Assembly (NCBI RefSeq): GCF_008727795.1 | Contig: NZ_CP044222.1 | Coordinates: forward strand, 310,001 to 374,000 | Reading direction: 5' to 3' | DNA: 64,000 bases | From: Nitrincola iocasae | GTDB taxonomy: Bacteria > Pseudomonadota > Gammaproteobacteria > Pseudomonadales > Balneatricaceae | Shown: positions 51,877 to 60,910 of the stretch, one piece after another | Layout: each line of letters opens with the position of its first letter | Position numbering within the stretch: position 1 is the first letter of the stretch | Notes under the pieces: generated by a model | Seen by the model: only the letters and a program-made list of their open reading frames with translations | What the model was told of the DNA's origin: nothing | Databases searched by the model: none | Made by a program: the position numbers and the translations under genes

Positions 51877-53094
51877 TTAGTCGTTGTACTTCTGCAGTAC
51901 CAGCGTTGCGTTGGTACCACCGAAGCCAAAGCTGTTGGACATGACGCGTTGCAGGTCGACATCATCCTTGCGCTCGGTCACGATCGGCAGGCCTTTCGCT
52001 TCCGGATCCAGCTCATCAATGTTGGCAGATGCACAGATAAAGTTATTTTGCTGCATCAACAAACAGTAGATGGCTTCCTGAACACCTGTGGCGCCCAGTG
52101 AGTGACCGGTCAGTGACTTGGTAGAGCTGACCGGTGGCATCTTGTCAGCGAAGAAGGTCTGCATGGCCTTCAGTTCCTGAATGTCGCCTGCCAGGGTTGA
52201 GGTGCCATGAGAGTTGATGTAATCCACTGGGCCATCAACGGTTGACAGGGCTTGCTGCATGCAGCGCACCGCACCTTCACCAGAAGGCGCAACCATATCG
52301 TAGCCATCGGATGTCGCACCGTAGCCGACGATTTCAGCGTAAATTTTTGCGCCGCGGGCTTTGGCGTGTTCCAGTTCTTCCATGACCAGCATGCCACCAC
52401 CGCCGGCGATAACAAATCCATCGCGGTTGGCATCATACGCGCGTGAGGCTTTTTCTGGGGTGTCGTTGTACTTGCTGGACAGGGCGCCCATGGCATCAAA
52501 CATGACGCTCAGTGACCAGTGGAGTTCTTCGCCACCGCCAGCAAAAATCACATCCTGCTTACCCAGTTGGATCAGCTCCATCGCATTACCGATGCAATGT
52601 GCACTGGTGGCGCAGGCGGAGGTGATGGAGTAGTTAACCCCTTTAATTTTAAACGGTGTTGCCAGGCAGGCGGATACCGTAGAACCCATGGTACGAGTTA
52701 CGCGGTAAGGGCCGACACGGCGCACGCCCTTATCTCGCAGTATGTCCGCACTTTCGACAATATCAGCTGATGATGCGCCGCCAGAACCTGCTATCAGTCC
52801 AGTGCGCACATTGGAAACCTGGTCTTCGGTCAGGCCTGAGTCTTCAATGGCTTGCTTCATTGACAGGTAAGCATAAGCAGATGCATTACCCATAAAACGA
52901 CGCAGCTTGCGGTCAATCAGGCTTTCAAGGTCAATGTTCACTTGGCCGGCTACCTGGCTACGGAACCCCATTTCTTTGTATTCCGGCTGGAAGCAAATGC
53001 CAGAGCGTCCTTGTTTCAATGAATCAAGAACTGTTTCTTTATCATTCCCAAGACAGGAAACGATACCCATTCCGGTAATCACAACGCGTCGCAT
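51877..53094 (-). CDS. fabB: 3-oxoacyl-ACP synthase I
   Basis: FabB elongates acyl-ACP and is essential for unsaturated fatty acid synthesis together with FabA. The 405-residue condensing enzyme has the nucleophilic cysteine in SACATSAHCIG (near residue 163), the two histidines in NSHGTSTLAGD (near 299) and KSLTGHSLGATG (near 334), and the C-terminal MSNSFGFGGTNATLVL. It starts 68 bp after fabA on the same strand, a gap that holds a 14-bp palindrome. Confidence 0.97.
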   Translation of the reverse strand: MRRVVITGMGIVSCLGNDKETVLDSLKQGRSGICFQPEYKEMGFRSQVAGQVNIDLESLIDRKLRRFMGNASAYAYLSMKQAIEDSGLTEDQVSNVRTGLIAGSGGASSADIVESADILRDKGVRRVGPYRVTRTMGSTVSACLATPFKIKGVNYSITSACATSAHCIGNAMELIQLGKQDVIFAGGGEELHWSLSVMFDAMGALSSKYNDTPEKASRAYDANRDGFVIAGGGGMLVMEELEHAKARGAKIYAEIVGYGATSDGYDMVAPSGEGAVRCMQQALSTVDGPVDYINSHGTSTLAGDIQELKAMQTFFADKMPPVSSTKSLTGHSLGATGVQEAIYCLLMQQNNFICASANIDELDPEAKGLPIVTERKDDVDLQRVMSNSFGFGGTNATLVLQKYND

Positions 53095-53116
53095 GTGCTG
53101 ACTCTCTCTGCTTTTA

Positions 53117-53130
53117 ACGTAACGTTACGT
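53117..53130. promoter_or_regulatory. 14-bp palindrome between fabA and fabB
   Basis: ACGTAACGTTACGT is a perfect palindrome in the 68-bp fabA-fabB gap, 23 bp upstream of fabB. It could be the operator of a fatty-acid regulator of the FabR or DesT type, although it is not the E. coli FabR box as I remember it. Confidence 0.4.
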
Positions 53131-53162
53131 GTTTGTTATAATTGGTTCGACAATGATCTGGT

Positions 53163-53678
53163 TCAGAAGTTGTCAGTAGAGGTGAACAAGCCCACCCGCA
53201 GATCTTTGGCTGAGTAAATTTCACGCCCATCCACCGACATGCTGGCATCAGCAATACCCATTACCAACTTGCGCTCAATTACACGTTTTAGCTGGATATG
53301 GTAGGTAACCTTGCTGGCAGTGGGTAGCACCTGACCGAAAAATTTCACTTCACCTGCACCGAGCGCTCTGCCACGCCCCTTGTTGCCTTTCCAGCCAAGA
53401 AAGAAACCTACCAGCTGCCACATGGCATCCAGGCCCAGGCAGCCTGGCATCACCGGATCGGTCGGAAAATGGCAATCGAAAAACCATAAATCGGGATGGA
53501 TATCCAGCTCAGCAATGATTTCGCCCTTGCCGTGTTCGCCGCCGTCTGCGGAAATGGTGGTGATTCGGTCCATCATCAGCATATTGCCGACTGGCAGTCT
53601 GGCGTTGCCGGGTCCGAACATTTCGCCGTAACCGCATTTCAGAAGGTCTTCGCGTTCAAAAGATGAGGGCTTAGTCAT
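53163..53678 (-). CDS. fabA: 3-hydroxydecanoyl-ACP dehydratase/isomerase
   Basis: FabA dehydrates 3-hydroxydecanoyl-ACP and isomerises the product to cis-3-decenoyl-ACP, the branch point to unsaturated fatty acids. The 171-residue hotdog-fold protein has the catalytic histidine in FFDCHFPTDPVMPG (near residue 70) and the catalytic aspartate in CLGLDAMWQLVGFFLGW (near 84). It heads the fabA-fabB pair, typical of gammaproteobacteria with the anaerobic unsaturation pathway. Confidence 0.97.
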   Translation of the reverse strand: MTKPSSFEREDLLKCGYGEMFGPGNARLPVGNMLMMDRITTISADGGEHGKGEIIAELDIHPDLWFFDCHFPTDPVMPGCLGLDAMWQLVGFFLGWKGNKGRGRALGAGEVKFFGQVLPTASKVTYHIQLKRVIERKLVMGIADASMSVDGREIYSAKDLRVGLFTSTDNF

Positions 53679-53792
53679 GAATTAATATCTGTCCAAAAAC
53701 AATGAGATTTAATTTAATCTTGGGATTATACCGTTAGAGTGTAGCAGAGGCACGACCTGTTGCTGATTATTTGCACAGCTATTTGCGTGGCG

Positions 53793-54761
53793 TTATTTTT
53801 TACGCGCAACGGCCAGGCCTGCCAGTTCAGTCAACGTTGTTTTGAATGAGGAGTCTGCTAACTCGTTGATGGCGTTGATAGCCTTGTCAGCTTCCTGCTG
53901 TGCAGTGGCTTGCGCATAGTCGATGGCCCCGGTATTTCTGACAATATCCAGTACTGGCTGCAGATCTTCCAGGCCGCCTTGGCGTATGGCATTACGGATG
54001 AGGGTGCGCTCCGCCTCAGTGCCGCACTGCATGGCTCGAATCAGCGGCAGAGTGGCTTTGCCTTCAGCCAGATCATCGCCAACGTTTTTGCCCATCTCTT
54101 CAGCGGTAGACAGGTAATCCATCACGTCATCGGTAATCTGGAAAGCAATGCCAATATGACGACCATATAGACGCATGGCTTCACGATCAGCGGATGAGGC
54201 ATCAGCCAGGATGGCGCCGCATTCAGTAGCGGCTTCAAACAGCATGGCGGTTTTGCCCAGAATCACCTGCATATAGCTGTCTTCGGTGGTATCCGGATTG
54301 CGCTGATTGAGGAGCTGTAGTACCTCACCTTCGGCGATTACTGTGGTGGCGTTGGAGATAACCTGCATGATTTCCATGCGGCCAATTTCCACCATAATCT
54401 GAAAAGAGCGTGAATAGAGGAAGTCGCCGACCAGTACGCTGGGTGCATTGCCCCATTTGGCGTTGGCTGTGGCATTGCCGCGGCGCAGTTCGGAATTATC
54501 GACTACGTCATCATGCAGTAATGTGGCGGTATGAATAAATTCAATCACAGCAGCCAATCGGATATGTAGCTCACCCTGATAACCACACGCATTTGCACTT
54601 AGCAGTGCTAAGAGTGGGCGTATGCGTTTACCGCCACTTTCGACAATGTAATGGCCCATCTTCTCAACCAGCGGTACGTTAGAACCCAGGTTGTTAAGAA
54701 TGAAATCTGTCACGGCGTCGAACTGAGGTTCGATAAGTGGATTTAGCTGATGTGGCTGCAT
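53793..54761 (-). CDS. ispB: octaprenyl diphosphate synthase
   Basis: IspB builds the long polyprenyl tail of ubiquinone and menaquinone. The 322-residue trans-prenyltransferase shows ESGGKRIRPLLALLSANACG, the first aspartate-rich motif LLHDDVVDNSELRRG (near residue 80) and the second in FQITDDVMDYLS (near 208). Tail length (C8 or C9) cannot be told from sequence. In E. coli ispB stands divergent to rplU-rpmA-obgE; here tag lies in between. Confidence 0.96.
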   Translation of the reverse strand: MQPHQLNPLIEPQFDAVTDFILNNLGSNVPLVEKMGHYIVESGGKRIRPLLALLSANACGYQGELHIRLAAVIEFIHTATLLHDDVVDNSELRRGNATANAKWGNAPSVLVGDFLYSRSFQIMVEIGRMEIMQVISNATTVIAEGEVLQLLNQRNPDTTEDSYMQVILGKTAMLFEAATECGAILADASSADREAMRLYGRHIGIAFQITDDVMDYLSTAEEMGKNVGDDLAEGKATLPLIRAMQCGTEAERTLIRNAIRQGGLEDLQPVLDIVRNTGAIDYAQATAQQEADKAINAINELADSSFKTTLTELAGLAVARKK

Positions 54762-54888
54762 GTATTCGATGGCTGGAAATTAATGATGGCTGAATGCTAG
54801 GGAGTGCGGTGCCCGATGTCAAGAAAGTGGGGTATATTCTAGGGTCATGCAGTTTGCTACGGTTTGTATAAATATAAGGATCTGGGAT

Positions 54889-55467
54889 ATGAAAAAACGT
54901 TGTGGCTGGTGTAGTGATGATCCGCTCTATATTGAGTATCACGATCAGGAATGGGGTGTGCCTGCGCATGATGATCGCCATCTGTTCGAAATGTTGATAC
55001 TGGAAGGTGCGCAAGCGGGGCTCAGTTGGATCACAATTCTGAAAAAACGAGAAAACTACCGTCAAGCCTTTGATCAGTTTGATCCTGTGAAGGTCGCCGC
55101 TTATATGGATGCGGATGTGCAGCGTTTACTGAGTAATGCTGGCATCGTACGCAATCGTCTTAAAATCGCCGCGGCGATTAAAAATGCCCGAGGCGTTTTG
55201 CAGATTCAGCAAGAATTCGGCTCACTGGACCGTTATCTCTGGGGGTTTGTTGATTATCGGCCAGTACAGAATTGCTGGGAAAACCTTAAGATGGTGCCGG
55301 TGCAGACGGATGCGTCGGTGCGTATGAGTAAAGATCTTAAAAAACGGGGCTTTGGTTTTGTCGGCCCGACAATTTGTTATGCGTTTATGCAGGCTGTGGG
55401 GATGGTGAATGATCATGAGCAAGGGTGTTTTCGTCATGCGCAAGTCAAGGCGTTGGCCTCTGCGTAA
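54889..55467 (+). CDS. tag: 3-methyladenine DNA glycosylase I
   Basis: Tag removes 3-methyladenine from DNA. The 192-residue helix-hairpin-helix protein opens RCGWCSDDPLYIEYHDQEWG and contains LEGAQAGLSWITILKKRENY, with the zinc ligands near both ends (CGWC and the C-terminal NDHEQGCFRHAQ). The start at 54889 follows GGATCTGGGAT; an open frame 14 codons upstream is less likely. It is divergent from ispB and separate from rplU. Confidence 0.96.
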   Translation: MKKRCGWCSDDPLYIEYHDQEWGVPAHDDRHLFEMLILEGAQAGLSWITILKKRENYRQAFDQFDPVKVAAYMDADVQRLLSNAGIVRNRLKIAAAIKNARGVLQIQQEFGSLDRYLWGFVDYRPVQNCWENLKMVPVQTDASVRMSKDLKKRGFGFVGPTICYAFMQAVGMVNDHEQGCFRHAQVKALASA

Positions 55468-55519
55468 TTGGCTCGTGTCGTTTTAGCCTTGAGCAGATAT
55501 AAACTAAACTGTTTATTGC

Positions 55520-55548
55520 TTGATCTGTAGTGGGTGTATCTGTATAAT
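55520..55548 (+). promoter_or_regulatory. rplU-rpmA promoter
   Basis: TTGATC at 55520-55525 and TATAAT at 55543-55548 are spaced by exactly 17 bp. They lie about 120 bp upstream of the rplU start, leaving a leader that may be used for ribosomal-protein regulation. Confidence 0.75.
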
Positions 55549-55668
55549 TGCGCGCCCTGAGCTTGTCCAAATCATCGCTCCCTGTTATAGGGTTTTATCG
55601 CTTGAAGAAGCAGCCCTTAGAAGCAGGTTTCGTTTCAGTAGCCGGACAAGCGTAACCTGGAGAGAATT

Positions 55669-55980
55669 ATGTTTGCAGTGATTGTGAGTGGCGGTAAACA
55701 GTACCGTGTGCAAGAAGGTCAGACGCTGAAGCTGGAAAAGCTGGTAGCTGAGCAAGGTGCTAAAGTTGAATTCGATCGCGTATTGCTGGTTAGCAATGGC
55801 GATAACGTAACTGTCGGTGCGCCGGTGGTTGAAGGTGCTAAGGTCTCTGCTGAGGTTGTTAGTCACGGTCGTGGTGATAAAGTGACTATCATCAAGTTCC
55901 GTCGTCGTAAGCACCACATGAAACGTCAGGGCCACCGTCAGTGGTTCACTGAAGTTAAGATTACCGGCATCAGCGCTTAA
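55669..55980 (+). CDS. rplU: 50S ribosomal protein L21
   Basis: L21, 103 residues, binds 23S rRNA in the large subunit. The sequence MFAVIVSGGKQYRVQEGQ, VSHGRGDKVTIIKFRRRKHH and RQGHRQWFTEVKI is diagnostic. AGGAGA-type ribosome site (GGAGAG) precedes the ATG. It is followed by rpmA after 33 bp and shares its promoter. Confidence 0.98.
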   Translation: MFAVIVSGGKQYRVQEGQTLKLEKLVAEQGAKVEFDRVLLVSNGDNVTVGAPVVEGAKVSAEVVSHGRGDKVTIIKFRRRKHHMKRQGHRQWFTEVKITGISA

Positions 55981-56013
55981 TTACGCTGCCGAAAAACGCA
56001 TAGGAGAGATACA

Positions 56014-56271
56014 ATGGCTCATAAGAAAGCAGGCGGTTCAACTCGCAACGGCCGCGATTCGCAATCCAAACGTCTGGGTGTAAAGCGTTTCGGTGGTCAG
56101 GCAGTGATTGCTGGCAATATACTGGTTCGTCAGCGCGGCACTAAGTTCCATGCTGGTACCAACGTCGGTCTGGGTAAAGACCATACACTGTTTGCGACAG
56201 CAGACGGAGTTGTTAAGTTTGTTGTGAAAGGTGCTCAGAAGCGTAAGTACGTAACCGTCGTACCTGCCTGA
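56014..56271 (+). CDS. rpmA: 50S ribosomal protein L27
   Basis: L27, 85 residues, reaches into the peptidyl transferase centre with its N-terminus. The sequence opens MAHKKAGGSTRNGRDSQSKR and continues LGVKRFGGQAVIAGNILVRQ, as expected. A hairpin terminator follows within 30 bp, so rplU-rpmA forms a discrete unit before obgE. Confidence 0.98.
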   Translation: MAHKKAGGSTRNGRDSQSKRLGVKRFGGQAVIAGNILVRQRGTKFHAGTNVGLGKDHTLFATADGVVKFVVKGAQKRKYVTVVPA

Positions 56272-56296
56272 GAAACCTGCAGCTAAGCCTAAAAAA

Positions 56297-56321
56297 AGCT
56301 CCGCCTAGCGGGGCTTTTTTT
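56297..56321 (+). terminator. rpmA terminator
   Basis: AGCTCCGC-CTA-GCGGGGCT makes an 8-bp stem (one G-T pair) directly followed by seven T residues (56315-56321), a standard intrinsic terminator. Some transcripts may read through to obgE, which starts 42 bp later. Confidence 0.9.
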
Positions 56322-56363
56322 ATGGATTAACATAGAAAGGTACTACCTTTCGGGAGAGAAAAG

Positions 56364-57557
56364 ATGAAATTTGTCGATGAAGCAACCATTACCGTAGAAG
56401 CGGGTAAAGGCGGAAACGGCTGCATGAGCTTTCGGCGGGAAAAATTCATCCCGAAAGGTGGTCCTGACGGCGGTGATGGCGGTGACGGTGGTTCTGTCTG
56501 GGTCGAGGCTGATGAGAGTCTGAATACCCTGATCGATTACCGCTTTACCCGTCAGTACAAAGCGCCCAGTGGCGAACAGGGTCGAGGCTCTAATTGCACT
56601 GGGGGCAAGGGTGAGGATCTGACCTTGAAGGTGCCGGTGGGTACCACCATCGTTGATGTGGATACCGATGAGGTATTGGCTGATCTGACACAAATAGGTC
56701 AGCGGGAAAAGATTGCCCAGGGTGGTTTTCACGGCCTGGGTAATACCCGTTACAAGAGCAGTGTAAATCGCTCGCCGCGCCAGACAACCAAAGGCTCACC
56801 CGGTGAGTTGCGTAACTTGCGTCTGGAGCTGAAGGTACTGGCCGATGTCGGTTTGCTGGGCTTGCCGAATGCAGGTAAATCCACCTTTATCCGTGGTGTC
56901 TCTGCGGCCACGCCGAAAGTGGCAGATTATCCGTTTACCACGCTGATTCCGAACCTGGGTGTGGTCAGGACCGATGCGTTGCGTAGTTTTGTGGTCGCTG
57001 ATATCCCCGGCATTATCGAAGGAGCAGCAGAAGGTGCGGGTTTGGGGATTCGCTTCCTGAAACACCTGGCGCGTAACCGCGTGCTGTTGCATATCGTCGA
57101 TATGGCACCCTGGGATGAAACCACGCCAGCAGAAGCAGCGATCACTGCAACTAAAGAGCTGAAACGCTTTAGTCAAACTCTGGCGCAGCAACCACGCTGG
57201 CTGGTATTGAATAAGCTGGACTTGCTGCCTGAAGATGAGCAGGACGCCGCCTGTCAGGCCGTGGTGGATGCATTGGAGTGGCAGGGTCCGCTGTATCGTA
57301 TCTCGGCCTTGAATAAAACTGGCCTGAAGCCGCTGACGCATGATCTGCAAAACTTCCTGGACGCACGTAAAGAGGCAATATCTGAAAATCCGGAGTTGCT
57401 GGAGCAGGAGCAGGAAACTCGTCGAATCATCGATCTTGAAGCGCGTGAAAATCTGGCCAGATTGCGTGAAGAGCTGCGTGCCAAGCGTGAAGATGATGAC
57501 TGGGATGATGATTTTGATGACGACGATTACGATGTCGAAGTCGAGTATGTTCGCTGA
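56364..57557 (+). CDS. obgE: GTPase ObgE/CgtA
   Basis: ObgE is a ribosome-associated GTPase involved in 50S assembly and stress responses. The glycine-rich Obg fold fills the first 158 residues (GKGGNGCMSFRREKFIPKGG, then PDGGDGGDGGSVW), then the G domain with Walker A GLPNAGKSTF (near residue 166), switch region DIPGIIEGAAEGAGLG and NKLD. The C-terminal tail is strongly acidic (DDDWDDDFDDDDYD). Length 397 is normal. GGAGAG precedes the ATG. Confidence 0.98.
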   Translation: MKFVDEATITVEAGKGGNGCMSFRREKFIPKGGPDGGDGGDGGSVWVEADESLNTLIDYRFTRQYKAPSGEQGRGSNCTGGKGEDLTLKVPVGTTIVDVDTDEVLADLTQIGQREKIAQGGFHGLGNTRYKSSVNRSPRQTTKGSPGELRNLRLELKVLADVGLLGLPNAGKSTFIRGVSAATPKVADYPFTTLIPNLGVVRTDALRSFVVADIPGIIEGAAEGAGLGIRFLKHLARNRVLLHIVDMAPWDETTPAEAAITATKELKRFSQTLAQQPRWLVLNKLDLLPEDEQDAACQAVVDALEWQGPLYRISALNKTGLKPLTHDLQNFLDARKEAISENPELLEQEQETRRIIDLEARENLARLREELRAKREDDDWDDDFDDDDYDVEVEYVR

Positions 57558-57572
57558 CGGAGAGAGAAAAGC

Positions 57573-58694
57573 ATGACGGGTCGTGAGCGCTTGGTTCGTC
57601 GAGGGCGTTGGGTTGTTAAAATTGGCAGCTCACTGTTAACCAATGATGGTCAGGGTTTGGATCAACAGGCAATTGCCCGCTGGGTCGAACAGTTGGTGTC
57701 GTTGCGTGAGCAGGGTATCGAAGTCATTCTGGTGTCATCCGGCGCGGTGGCTGAGGGTTTGAGTCGTCTGGGTTGGAAAACCCGACCGAATGAAGTGTTT
57801 CGTCTGCAGGCCGCTGCCGCTGTCGGCCAGATGGGTCTGGTACAGACCTGGGAAGCCTGCTTCTGGAAGCATGGCGTGCATACGGCCCAGGTGCTGTTGA
57901 CGCATGATGACCTGTCTAACCGCAAGCGTTATCTGAATGCGCGTTCCACTCTGCGTACCTTGATTGAGCTGGGCGTGGTGGCGGTCGTCAATGAAAACGA
58001 TACCGTGGTCACCAGCGAAATCCGTTTCGGTGACAATGATACTCTGGGTGCCCTGGTTGCCAATGCTGTTGAGGCGGATGCGTTGATCCTGCTGACGGAT
58101 CAATCGGGTCTGTTCAGTGCCGATCCACGTCAGGATCCAACGGCTGAGTTAATTGGTGAGGCACGGGCTGAAGATGAGCGCGTGTTGGCAGTAGCGGGTG
58201 ATGGTGGTGCGCTGGGTCGTGGTGGCATGATCACCAAGGTGCGTGCAGCGCGCTTGGCGGCACGTTCCGGTGCGGTTACGGTGATCGCCAGTGGTCGCGA
58301 AGATAACGTCCTCAGGCGTCTGTTTGAGGGTGAGGCGCTGGGTACCCTGTTGACACCTGAGCGTGAGCCGATGGCTGCCCGCAAACAATGGATTGCCGGG
58401 CATCTGCAAGCGCGTGGCACCTTGATGGTGGATGCGGGTGCGGTGAAGGCCTTGACCGCAAGTGGGCGTAGTTTGTTGCCAGCCGGAGTGCTCAGAGTTA
58501 CCGGTGACTTCTCACGCGGTGAGATGGTGATGATTATTGATGAAGTTGGACGTGTGATAGCTCGTGGTTTGGCAAACTACGGCGCTGATGATGCGTCTCG
58601 CATACTGGGTCATCCAACTCGGGCGATAGAGTCGATTCTTGGCTTTATGGGCGAGGAAGAGTTGGTGCATCGCGATAATATGGTGCTGGCCTGA
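57573..58694 (+). CDS. proB: glutamate 5-kinase
   Basis: ProB phosphorylates glutamate, the first and feedback-regulated step of proline synthesis. The amino-acid kinase domain has RWVVKIGSSLLTNDG (residues 12-26), VSSGAVAEGLSRLG, NENDTVVTSEIRFGDNDTLG and GGALGRGGMITKVRAA. A C-terminal PUA domain (about residues 280-370) gives the total of 373 residues. It follows obgE by 15 bp in the order rplU-rpmA-obgE-proB, common in gammaproteobacteria. Confidence 0.98.
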   Translation: MTGRERLVRRGRWVVKIGSSLLTNDGQGLDQQAIARWVEQLVSLREQGIEVILVSSGAVAEGLSRLGWKTRPNEVFRLQAAAAVGQMGLVQTWEACFWKHGVHTAQVLLTHDDLSNRKRYLNARSTLRTLIELGVVAVVNENDTVVTSEIRFGDNDTLGALVANAVEADALILLTDQSGLFSADPRQDPTAELIGEARAEDERVLAVAGDGGALGRGGMITKVRAARLAARSGAVTVIASGREDNVLRRLFEGEALGTLLTPEREPMAARKQWIAGHLQARGTLMVDAGAVKALTASGRSLLPAGVLRVTGDFSRGEMVMIIDEVGRVIARGLANYGADDASRILGHPTRAIESILGFMGEEELVHRDNMVLA

Positions 58695-58702
58695 CACAAA
58701 AA

Positions 58703-58728
58703 AACCGGCGATGAGCCGGTTTTTTTTT
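58703..58728. terminator. terminator between convergent proB and rpsT
   Basis: AACCGGC-GATGA-GCCGGTT is a perfect 7-bp stem followed by a run of T on the plus strand and preceded by a run of A, so it can terminate transcription from both sides. Confidence 0.93.
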
Positions 58729-58798
58729 ATGTACAAGATGTACGGTATGCCGCGGGCGCATGGATGCGCAAGAGCGGCGCATATAAGACCTTGGAGTC

Positions 58799-59062
58799 TT
58801 AAGCCAGTGCTTTGATCTTCGTAGACAAGCGGCTCTTGTAACGAGCAATCTTGTTCTTGTGGAAGATGCCTTTATTGACGGAGCTGTCCAGAACTGGTTG
58901 AGCAGTTTTGAATGCAGCTTCAGCAGCGGCTTTGTCGCCGGTTTCAATAGCGGCGAAGATTTTTTTCAGGTAAGTGCGCGCTGTGGAGCGCAGGCTAGCG
59001 TTTTGCTGACGACGCTTCTCCGCCTGGCGAGCACGTTTACGGGATCCTGCGGAATTAGCCAC
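58799..59062 (-). CDS. rpsT: 30S ribosomal protein S20
   Basis: S20, 87 residues, binds 16S rRNA. The sequence ANSAGSRKRARQAEKRRQQN, LRSTARTYLKKI and the C-terminus HKNKIARYKSRLSTKIKAL is diagnostic. The start codon is GTG; a non-ATG start for rpsT is also known from E. coli, where it takes part in autoregulation. It is divergent from murJ, as in many gammaproteobacteria. Confidence 0.98.
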   Translation of the reverse strand: MANSAGSRKRARQAEKRRQQNASLRSTARTYLKKIFAAIETGDKAAAEAAFKTAQPVLDSSVNKGIFHKNKIARYKSRLSTKIKALA

Positions 59063-59277
59063 AGTCTGGCTCCTTTAAACTTAGGTTGATCAAAATACGG
59101 CGGTAGTAGTGCCGAAAAACAGACGCGAAATTATTCATGTTAGTGAACAAAAAGTCAACTGTTTATATCATTCTTCTCGCGATTCTATGCTATGAGTGGC
59201 GCAAAAAGAAAGTTATTATTTGCGCGTCTTGCCGATCGCGGTAAAGGATAACACAGAACGGGTGGAGTAAAGCAGAA

Positions 59278-60831
59278 TTGGAACAGGCAGAGACTAAAAA
59301 AGCCGGGTTGCTGAGATCCAGTGGTACGGTTGGTATTATGACCCTGCTTTCACGGGTTTTGGGGTTGGTTCGTGATGTCACTATCGCGTCGATTTTTGGT
59401 GCTGGTGGGCATGCAGATGCGTTTTTTGTGGCCTTCAAGATTCCCAATTTTCTGCGTCGTTTGTTTGCCGAAGGGGCGTTTTCTCAGGCATTTGTGCCGG
59501 TACTGTCGGAATACCGTACTCAGCGTGACCTGCAAGCGGTGCAGATGTTGGTCAATCGGGTGGCTGGCACTCTGGGGATGACGCTGCTGTTGCTGACACT
59601 GGTGGCGATGATGGCGGCACCGGTGCTGGCTGCGATCTTTGCGCCGGGGTTCTATCTTGCCGGGGGAGAGCGCTTTACGCTGGCATCGGAGATGTTGCGC
59701 ATTACCTTTCCCTATCTGCTGCTGATCTCTCTGACTGCTTTTTGTGGTGCGATTCTTAATAGCTACGAACGCTTTGCTATTCCCGCCTTTACCCCGGTGC
59801 TGCTGAATCTGTGTCTTATTGGCGCCGCGCTGTGGATCAGTCCGATGATGGACCCGCCGATCATGGGCTTGGCCTGGGGCGTGTTCCTGGCAGGGGTGAT
59901 GCAGTTGCTGTTCCAGTTACCCTTTCTGGCTCGTTTGCGTCTGTTGCCACGGCCGACGATGGGTTGGCGTGATGAAGGGGTACGGCGGATCATGACGTTG
60001 ATGGTGCCGGCCCTGTTCGGTGTGTCAGTGGCACAGATCAACCTGTTGCTCGATACCGTGCTGGCCTCCTTTCTGCAAAATGGCAGTGTGTCCTGGCTGT
60101 ATTACTCCGACCGGTTGGTGGAATTGCCCCTGGGGGTATTTGGTATTGCGATCGCCACGGTGATTCTGCCCGCGCTGTCACGTAATCATGCTGATAAAAG
60201 TGACAAGGTGTTTTCCGCTACGCTGGATTGGGCGTTGCGGATGATCCTGCTGATTGGCTTGCCTGCTGCGCTGGCGTTGGTAGTGCTGGCTGAGCCCCTG
60301 ATTGCCACCCTGTTTCACTATGGTGAGATGCAGGACAGGGATGTAATGATGGCGGGTATGAGTCTAAAGGCTTATGCGCTGGGCTTGCTGGCCTTCATGT
60401 TGATCAAGGTGCTGGCGACTGGTTACTTCTCCCGCCAGGATATGAAAACCCCGGTGAAAATCGCTATCTGGGCGATGGCGGCGAATATGTTGTTCAACCT
60501 GATTCTGGTCTGGCCGCTTGATCATGTGGGTCTGGCACTGGCGACCTCGCTGTCGGCCTTTTTGAATGCGGGGATGTTGTTATTAGGTTTGCTCAAGGTT
60601 GGTGTGTTGCGCTGGCAGCCGGGGTGGGGGCGTGTATGGCTGCGTACGCTGTTCGCCAATGCGCTTCTGCTGACTTACCTGCTGAGCCTCAGTGCTGACA
60701 CTGAAGCCTGGTTAAGTGCTGGTTTATGGCAGCGGGTTGAATGGCTGGCGCTGCTGGTAATTGGCGGTGGTTTGATCTATCTGGCGGCCCAGTGGCTTGC
60801 CGGGTTGCGCTTACGTCATCTGCGGGCCTGA
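59278..60831 (+). CDS. murJ: lipid II flippase MurJ
   Basis: MurJ flips the peptidoglycan precursor lipid II across the inner membrane. The 517-residue protein has about 14 membrane segments and the family opening GTVGIMTLLSRVLGLVRDVT, then GAGGHADAFFVAFKIPNFLR and RLFAEGAFSQAFVPVLSEY, with the essential arginines of the central cavity. The start codon is TTG at 59278 with GGAG about 12 bases upstream; no better ATG is available. It is followed by ribF and ileS. Confidence 0.96.
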   Translation: MEQAETKKAGLLRSSGTVGIMTLLSRVLGLVRDVTIASIFGAGGHADAFFVAFKIPNFLRRLFAEGAFSQAFVPVLSEYRTQRDLQAVQMLVNRVAGTLGMTLLLLTLVAMMAAPVLAAIFAPGFYLAGGERFTLASEMLRITFPYLLLISLTAFCGAILNSYERFAIPAFTPVLLNLCLIGAALWISPMMDPPIMGLAWGVFLAGVMQLLFQLPFLARLRLLPRPTMGWRDEGVRRIMTLMVPALFGVSVAQINLLLDTVLASFLQNGSVSWLYYSDRLVELPLGVFGIAIATVILPALSRNHADKSDKVFSATLDWALRMILLIGLPAALALVVLAEPLIATLFHYGEMQDRDVMMAGMSLKAYALGLLAFMLIKVLATGYFSRQDMKTPVKIAIWAMAANMLFNLILVWPLDHVGLALATSLSAFLNAGMLLLGLLKVGVLRWQPGWGRVWLRTLFANALLLTYLLSLSADTEAWLSAGLWQRVEWLALLVIGGGLIYLAAQWLAGLRLRHLRA

Positions 60832-60910
60832 CAAAAGCCTTAACAGGGCTGATAATAGTGTGCTTTTTCGACTATAATGCGCGGTTTAGATTCTGACCCA
60901 AGATAATGGC

